Below, piece after piece: positions 61,067 to 64,000 of a stretch of DNA of 64,000 bases. The position numbers and the translations under genes are program-made. Under the pieces are notes generated by a model. It was not told the origin of the DNA, did not search any database, and saw only the letters and a list, made by a program, of their open reading frames with translations. Source of the stretch: Hymenobacter nitidus (GTDB lineage Bacteria > Bacteroidota > Bacteroidia > Cytophagales > Hymenobacteraceae); contig NZ_JAJADQ010000002.1 in assembly GCF_020447315.1 (NCBI RefSeq), forward strand, positions 62,001 to 126,000. Direction: 5' to 3'. Positions within the stretch are counted from its first letter, which is position 1, and each line of letters starts with the position of its first letter.

Positions 61067-61074
61067 TAGCTTTG
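61067..61074 (+). promoter_or_regulatory. -7 box for the H-NOX gene
   Basis: TAGCTTTG matches TAnnTTTG exactly. The start codon is 25 nt downstream, which fits a short leader. A -33 box is not clear. Confidence 0.5.
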
Positions 61075-61098
61075 TACCTTCATCCTTTCCCCTTTTTC

Positions 61099-61638
61099 GT
61101 GCACGGCTCCATTATTAATCTGCTCAAGCGCTTTGTGCAAACCCAGTACGACCACAGCACCTGGCTGAAGCTGGTCGAGCTGTCGGGGCTGCCCAGCGCC
61201 GACTTCGACATGATGACCGTGTACCCCGACGAGCACATTTTTGCGCTGGTCGGGCAGGCCGCCATCATGACCGGTATTCCGGCCGTGCAGCTGCAGGAGA
61301 AGTTCGGCGAGTTTCTGGTGCCCGACCTGATGCTGGTCTACAAACGCTACGTACAGCCGGGCTGGGGCACCCTGGAAATGATTGAAAACACCGAGGAAGC
61401 CATGCACGGAGCCGTTCGGCGCGATGCCCCGGGCACGCGTCCGCCCATTCTGCACGTCACGCGCCTATCGGAAAAGGAGCTGCGGGTGGAGTACGAGTCG
61501 GAGCGCCGGATGGGGGCCCTGGCCGTAGGTATTATCCGCGGGCTGGCGGCTTACTTCGACGAAGCCGATGACATTGAGGTGACGCCGCTGACCAGTGAAA
61601 ACGAGGAGCGCGTCGTTATTCGGGTGCGGCAGCGGTAA
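61099..61638 (+). CDS. H-NOX haem-binding sensor protein
   Basis: 179 residues, GTG start (MHGSIINLLKRFVQTQYDHSTW), the family's usual N-terminus. The proximal haem ligand is H103 (TEEAMHGAVRR) and the haem-propionate motif YxSxR is Y132, S134 and R136 (EYESERRMG). P116 fits the conserved distorting proline. In Thermoanaerobacter H-NOX the distal Tyr140 stabilises O2; the aligned residue here is L141. The domain should therefore bind NO or CO rather than O2. No kinase or cyclase partner is adjacent. Confidence 0.85.
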   Translation: MHGSIINLLKRFVQTQYDHSTWLKLVELSGLPSADFDMMTVYPDEHIFALVGQAAIMTGIPAVQLQEKFGEFLVPDLMLVYKRYVQPGWGTLEMIENTEEAMHGAVRRDAPGTRPPILHVTRLSEKELRVEYESERRMGALAVGIIRGLAAYFDEADDIEVTPLTSENEERVVIRVRQR

Positions 61639-61724
61639 GCGCCGCGGCGGTAGGGCAACTGCGTTGTACAATCACAGCCGGTTTTTTCCCACCTTGAGCT
61701 TTCACTTCCTCTAATTTCCCCACC

Positions 61725-62063
61725 ATGGAAAAGTCAACCTACTACAACCCGGCCGACCTGGCCAAATTTGGCAATATCTCGGAATGGCAGCCGGAACTGG
61801 GCCGCAAGTTTTTCGACTACTACGGTGAAGTATTCAAGGATGGGGCCCTCACCGAGCGGGAAAAGGCGCTGATTGCCCTGGCCGTGGCCCACGCCGTGCA
61901 GTGCCCCTACTGCATCGATGCCTACACCACCGACTCACTGCAGAAAGGTGCCGACGAGGCCCAGATGATGGAAGCCGTGCACGTGGCCGCCGCCATCAAG
62001 GGTGGGGCGGCCCTGGTGCACGGGGTCCAGATGATGAACAAGGCCAAAGAACTATCCATGTAA
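61725..62063 (+). CDS. AhpD-like protein, arsenosugar-associated type
   Basis: 112 residues of the carboxymuconolactone decarboxylase/AhpD fold. The redox pair CPYC is in VAHAVQCPYCIDAYTTDSL. The pattern YYNPADLAKFGNI...ALTEREKALIALAVAHAV fits proteins annotated as arsenosugar biosynthesis-associated peroxidase-like. Two other genes of similar association follow, but the radical SAM enzyme ArsS and the methyltransferase ArsM are not in the window. It may act in peroxide or thiol chemistry. Confidence 0.75.
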   Translation: MEKSTYYNPADLAKFGNISEWQPELGRKFFDYYGEVFKDGALTEREKALIALAVAHAVQCPYCIDAYTTDSLQKGADEAQMMEAVHVAAAIKGGAALVHGVQMMNKAKELSM

Positions 62064-62165
62064 GCCGGAGGGGCGGGAAAGTCCGGTGCGGGGCTTGTTC
62101 CCGTAGGTGTATTTCCCGCCTTTTCCAGTGCATTTACCTCTTTTTTGCGCCCGGCAACGCCTGTA

Positions 62166-62693
62166 ATGAAAGCCTCCATCAAACGATTTGCCGGTGCTGT
62201 GTGGGCGCTGCTCTTGTCGGCCTGCGGCTCCAACGCGCAGTCGGGCGACAACCCGGCCTACGACCAGCTGCTGCGCACCCTCTACCGCAACACGGTGCCG
62301 GTTATCTGGCCGGCCGCGCTGGCCCAGCAGCTGCGCGTCAACCCCGACTCGGTGCTGCTGCTCGACACCCGCACGCCGGCCGAATACGCCGTCAGCCACC
62401 TGCGCGGCGCCCGGTTCGTCGACTTCGACCACTATGAGAAAGCCACCTTTGCCAGCGTGCCCCGCACGCGCAGGGTAGTGGTTTACTGCTCGGTGGGCTA
62501 CCGCAGCGAAAAGGTGGGTGAGCGGCTCAAGGCCTTGGGCTTCACGCGGGTACAAAACCTGTACGGCGGTATCTTTCAGTGGGTCAACCAGGGGCTGCCC
62601 GTCTACAATGCCCAGGGGCCGACCCAAAATATCCATCCGTATTCGGCGCTGTGGGGACCGTGGCTGAGCCGCGGCAATAAAGTGTACCAGTAA
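62166..62693 (+). CDS. Rhodanese-like lipoprotein
   Basis: 175 residues from the ATG at 62166. The signal has LLLSACGS (a lipobox), so it is a lipoprotein. The rhodanese domain has DTRTPAEYAVSHLRGARFVDF and the catalytic loop VVVYCSVGYRSEKVGERL, with an active Cys. Such proteins move sulphur or bind thiols. It lies between the AhpD-like gene and the TIGR04282-type gene. Rhodanese genes accompany arsenosugar clusters in some bacteria, from memory. Confidence 0.85.
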   Translation: MKASIKRFAGAVWALLLSACGSNAQSGDNPAYDQLLRTLYRNTVPVIWPAALAQQLRVNPDSVLLLDTRTPAEYAVSHLRGARFVDFDHYEKATFASVPRTRRVVVYCSVGYRSEKVGERLKALGFTRVQNLYGGIFQWVNQGLPVYNAQGPTQNIHPYSALWGPWLSRGNKVYQ

Positions 62694-62732
62694 ACAGCCG
62701 GGCCCGGCCGGTTTCAAATTCTTTTTAGCCAC

Positions 62733-63326
62733 TTGAATCAGCACTTACTTGTTTTTGCGCGCCAGCCCGAGCTGGGCCGGGTAAAAACCCGCCTGGCCCG
62801 CACCATTGGCGACGGGGCCGCCCTGGCCGTCTACGAAGAGTTGCTGGCCCATACCCACGCCGTAACGGCCGAGCTGCCCGTGCGCCGGCTGGTGTGGCTG
62901 GCGGAGGAAAAACCGGGTGGTGCGGCCCCGTTCTGGCCCGGCTACGAGGAGCACATTCAATCGGGCCTCGACCTGGGGGCCCGCATGCAGGCCGCGTTTG
63001 CCTACAGCTTCGGGCAGGGCGCCACGGCCGCCGTTATCATCGGCACCGACTGCCCCACCTTGTCGGCGGGGCACGTGCGGGAGGCGTTTGCCGCGCTGCG
63101 CACCCACGAGGTGGTGGTGGGGCCGGCCGCTGATGGGGGCTATTATCTGCTGGGGATGCAGCGGCTGCAGCCCGCGTTTTTTCAGAATAAAACCTGGAGC
63201 ACCGACTCGGTGCTGGCCGAGCTGCTGGCCGATGCCCGGCAACTGAACCTGCGGGTGCACCAGCTGCCCGTGCTGCGCGACGTAGACACGGAAGAGGACC
63301 TGCAGGCTTGGCGGGCGGTAGAATAA
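62733..63326 (+). CDS. TIGR04282-type glycosyltransferase (arsenosugar-associated)
   Basis: 197 residues, TTG start at 62733 (MNQHLLVFARQPELGRVKTRL). The pattern VKTRLARTIGDGAALAVYEELL, VIIGTDCPTLSAGHVREAFAAL, VVGPAADGGYYLLGM and LRDVDTEEDLQAW fits TIGR04282, a GT-A-type nucleotidyl/glycosyl transferase family named for arsenosugar biosynthesis. It has no signal. It follows the rhodanese gene by 39 nt on the same strand. Confidence 0.82.
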   Translation: MNQHLLVFARQPELGRVKTRLARTIGDGAALAVYEELLAHTHAVTAELPVRRLVWLAEEKPGGAAPFWPGYEEHIQSGLDLGARMQAAFAYSFGQGATAAVIIGTDCPTLSAGHVREAFAALRTHEVVVGPAADGGYYLLGMQRLQPAFFQNKTWSTDSVLAELLADARQLNLRVHQLPVLRDVDTEEDLQAWRAVE

Positions 63327-63393
63327 AGGGGGCGTTGAAAACACGGCGGCTATTTGCTCGTACTTTAGCGCCTGTTCAGCTTCACCCGCCCCT

Positions 63394-64000
63394 ATGTCTG
63401 CTTCCTCTCGTTGTGTTTTGGCAGTTGTGCCGCTGCTGGCCCTGGGGCTTGGCCTGACTGCCTGCACGGCCGAGGATGGTGAAAAACGACCTGACGGGCG
63501 CGTGTCGGCCTCGTCGGCCAACGCTCTGAGCAGTCTGGATGTGTACTTCAATACCCAGTGGGCCATGGACAAGCTCTGGGAGGATGGGCTGGCCGAAGTA
63601 GCGGTGTATGAGGCCGAGCGGGTGATTTATAATAAGCCACGGCAATTCGAGTACACCCAGATAACGGTTAAGGAAGAATTCAACCAGGAGTTCAACGTCA
63701 AGACCGACACCTACCAGCGTGCCGACATGTTCCCGGTGCTCAAGGTCAACCAGTTTTGCCGCATTCCGACCGACCAGTACCCGTATCACTTCCTGACGTC
63801 CCTTTTTTTCCGCCGCGACCAGCCCATCAGCCTGCACAAGCTCACCAGTTCGTCGCAGGAATGGTGCGGCACTACTTTCAAAGCCATTACCGACGAGGGC
63901 GACCAGTACACGGAAACCTACAACTCGTACTGGGACACTCAGGGAGCCGGGCAGCGCCAGCTGCGCCGCGACGTGCTGTTGGAAGATGCCCTGCCCTACA
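63394..64000 (+). CDS. Lipoprotein of unknown function, 3' partial
   Basis: The frame is open from the ATG at 63394 to the window end, giving 202 residues. The signal peptide ends LGLGLTAC (Cys at residue 24), so it is a lipoprotein. The mature part has many aromatic residues and two Cys (VNQFCRIP and SSSQEWCGTTF). No family recognised. It is in the same direction as the transferase gene, 67 nt after it. Confidence 0.65.
   Translation, partial: MSASSRCVLAVVPLLALGLGLTACTAEDGEKRPDGRVSASSANALSSLDVYFNTQWAMDKLWEDGLAEVAVYEAERVIYNKPRQFEYTQITVKEEFNQEFNVKTDTYQRADMFPVLKVNQFCRIPTDQYPYHFLTSLFFRRDQPISLHKLTSSSQEWCGTTFKAITDEGDQYTETYNSYWDTQGAGQRQLRRDVLLEDALPY

Noticed and set aside
1..64000. tRNA, rRNA or transposase genes
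   Set aside because: None could be recognised by eye; short RNA genes may have been missed without a covariance-model search.

Overview
The window looks like chromosomal DNA from a Bacteroidota bacterium of the Cytophagales, most likely Hymenobacter or a close relative. The reasons are a GC-rich genome with many Bacteroidota-type genes (DUF3109, DUF4290, DUF4349, GH92, an L32 next to a YceD homologue), TAnnTTTG-type -7 boxes, few clear Shine-Dalgarno sequences, and many intergenic inverted repeats. This placement is inference from gene content; no marker gene search was possible.

Region 1 (1-7.8 kb) is a chemotaxis-like signalling operon on the + strand. It encodes a poly-HAMP methyl-accepting protein (5' end outside the window), CheW, a CheY-like regulator, a CheB with a decayed receiver domain, a short CheA and a CheC-type phosphatase. 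Region 2 (7.9-16.9 kb) is mostly housekeeping: an agmatinase-family enzyme, MurA with Asp in place of the catalytic Cys, a DUF4290 protein, a UvrD/PcrA helicase, a DUF3109 protein and two small exported proteins. Region 3 (17-20.7 kb) holds a GH13 amylase lipoprotein with CBM20, an ADP-ribosylglycohydrolase and a frameshifted membrane gene. Region 4 (20.7-29.6 kb, - strand) is the fatty-acid and translation cluster yceD-rpmF-plsX-fabH-efp-accB-accC, with an orphan HigA-like regulator, pdxA and pepA upstream.

Region 5 (29.7-33.3 kb, + strand) carries rsmA, a 2-hydroxyacid dehydrogenase, greA with a terminator-like leader, and a HIT protein fused to a NuiA-type nuclease-inhibitor domain. Region 6 (33.5-47.3 kb) is accessory: acetyltransferases, GH2-like, GH92 and GH43 enzymes, a lactonase, a phytanoyl-CoA dioxygenase-like protein, and several AT-rich orphan genes set between GC-rich neighbours. 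Region 7 (47.3-57.6 kb) has a NucA-type DNA/RNA endonuclease lipoprotein, Tag glycosylase, a soluble multi-PAS histidine kinase, a divergent KAS III, a DUF885 peptidase, a thioredoxin-like protein and a DUF218 protein. Region 8 (57.9-64 kb) has an aldehyde dehydrogenase, an ECF sigma/anti-sigma pair, an orphan H-NOX haem sensor, three genes resembling part of an arsenosugar cluster, and a truncated lipoprotein gene.

The strongest leads are: the HIT-NuiA fusion together with a NucA-family nuclease in the same window; the greA leader with a promoter-proximal terminator; four GTTTAC sites spaced 42-44 bp before the lactonase gene; an H-NOX predicted to be NO-selective; the 276-bp poly-HAMP repeat array; and a recurring design in which intergenic regions are bounded by long inverted repeats, each with its own sequence.
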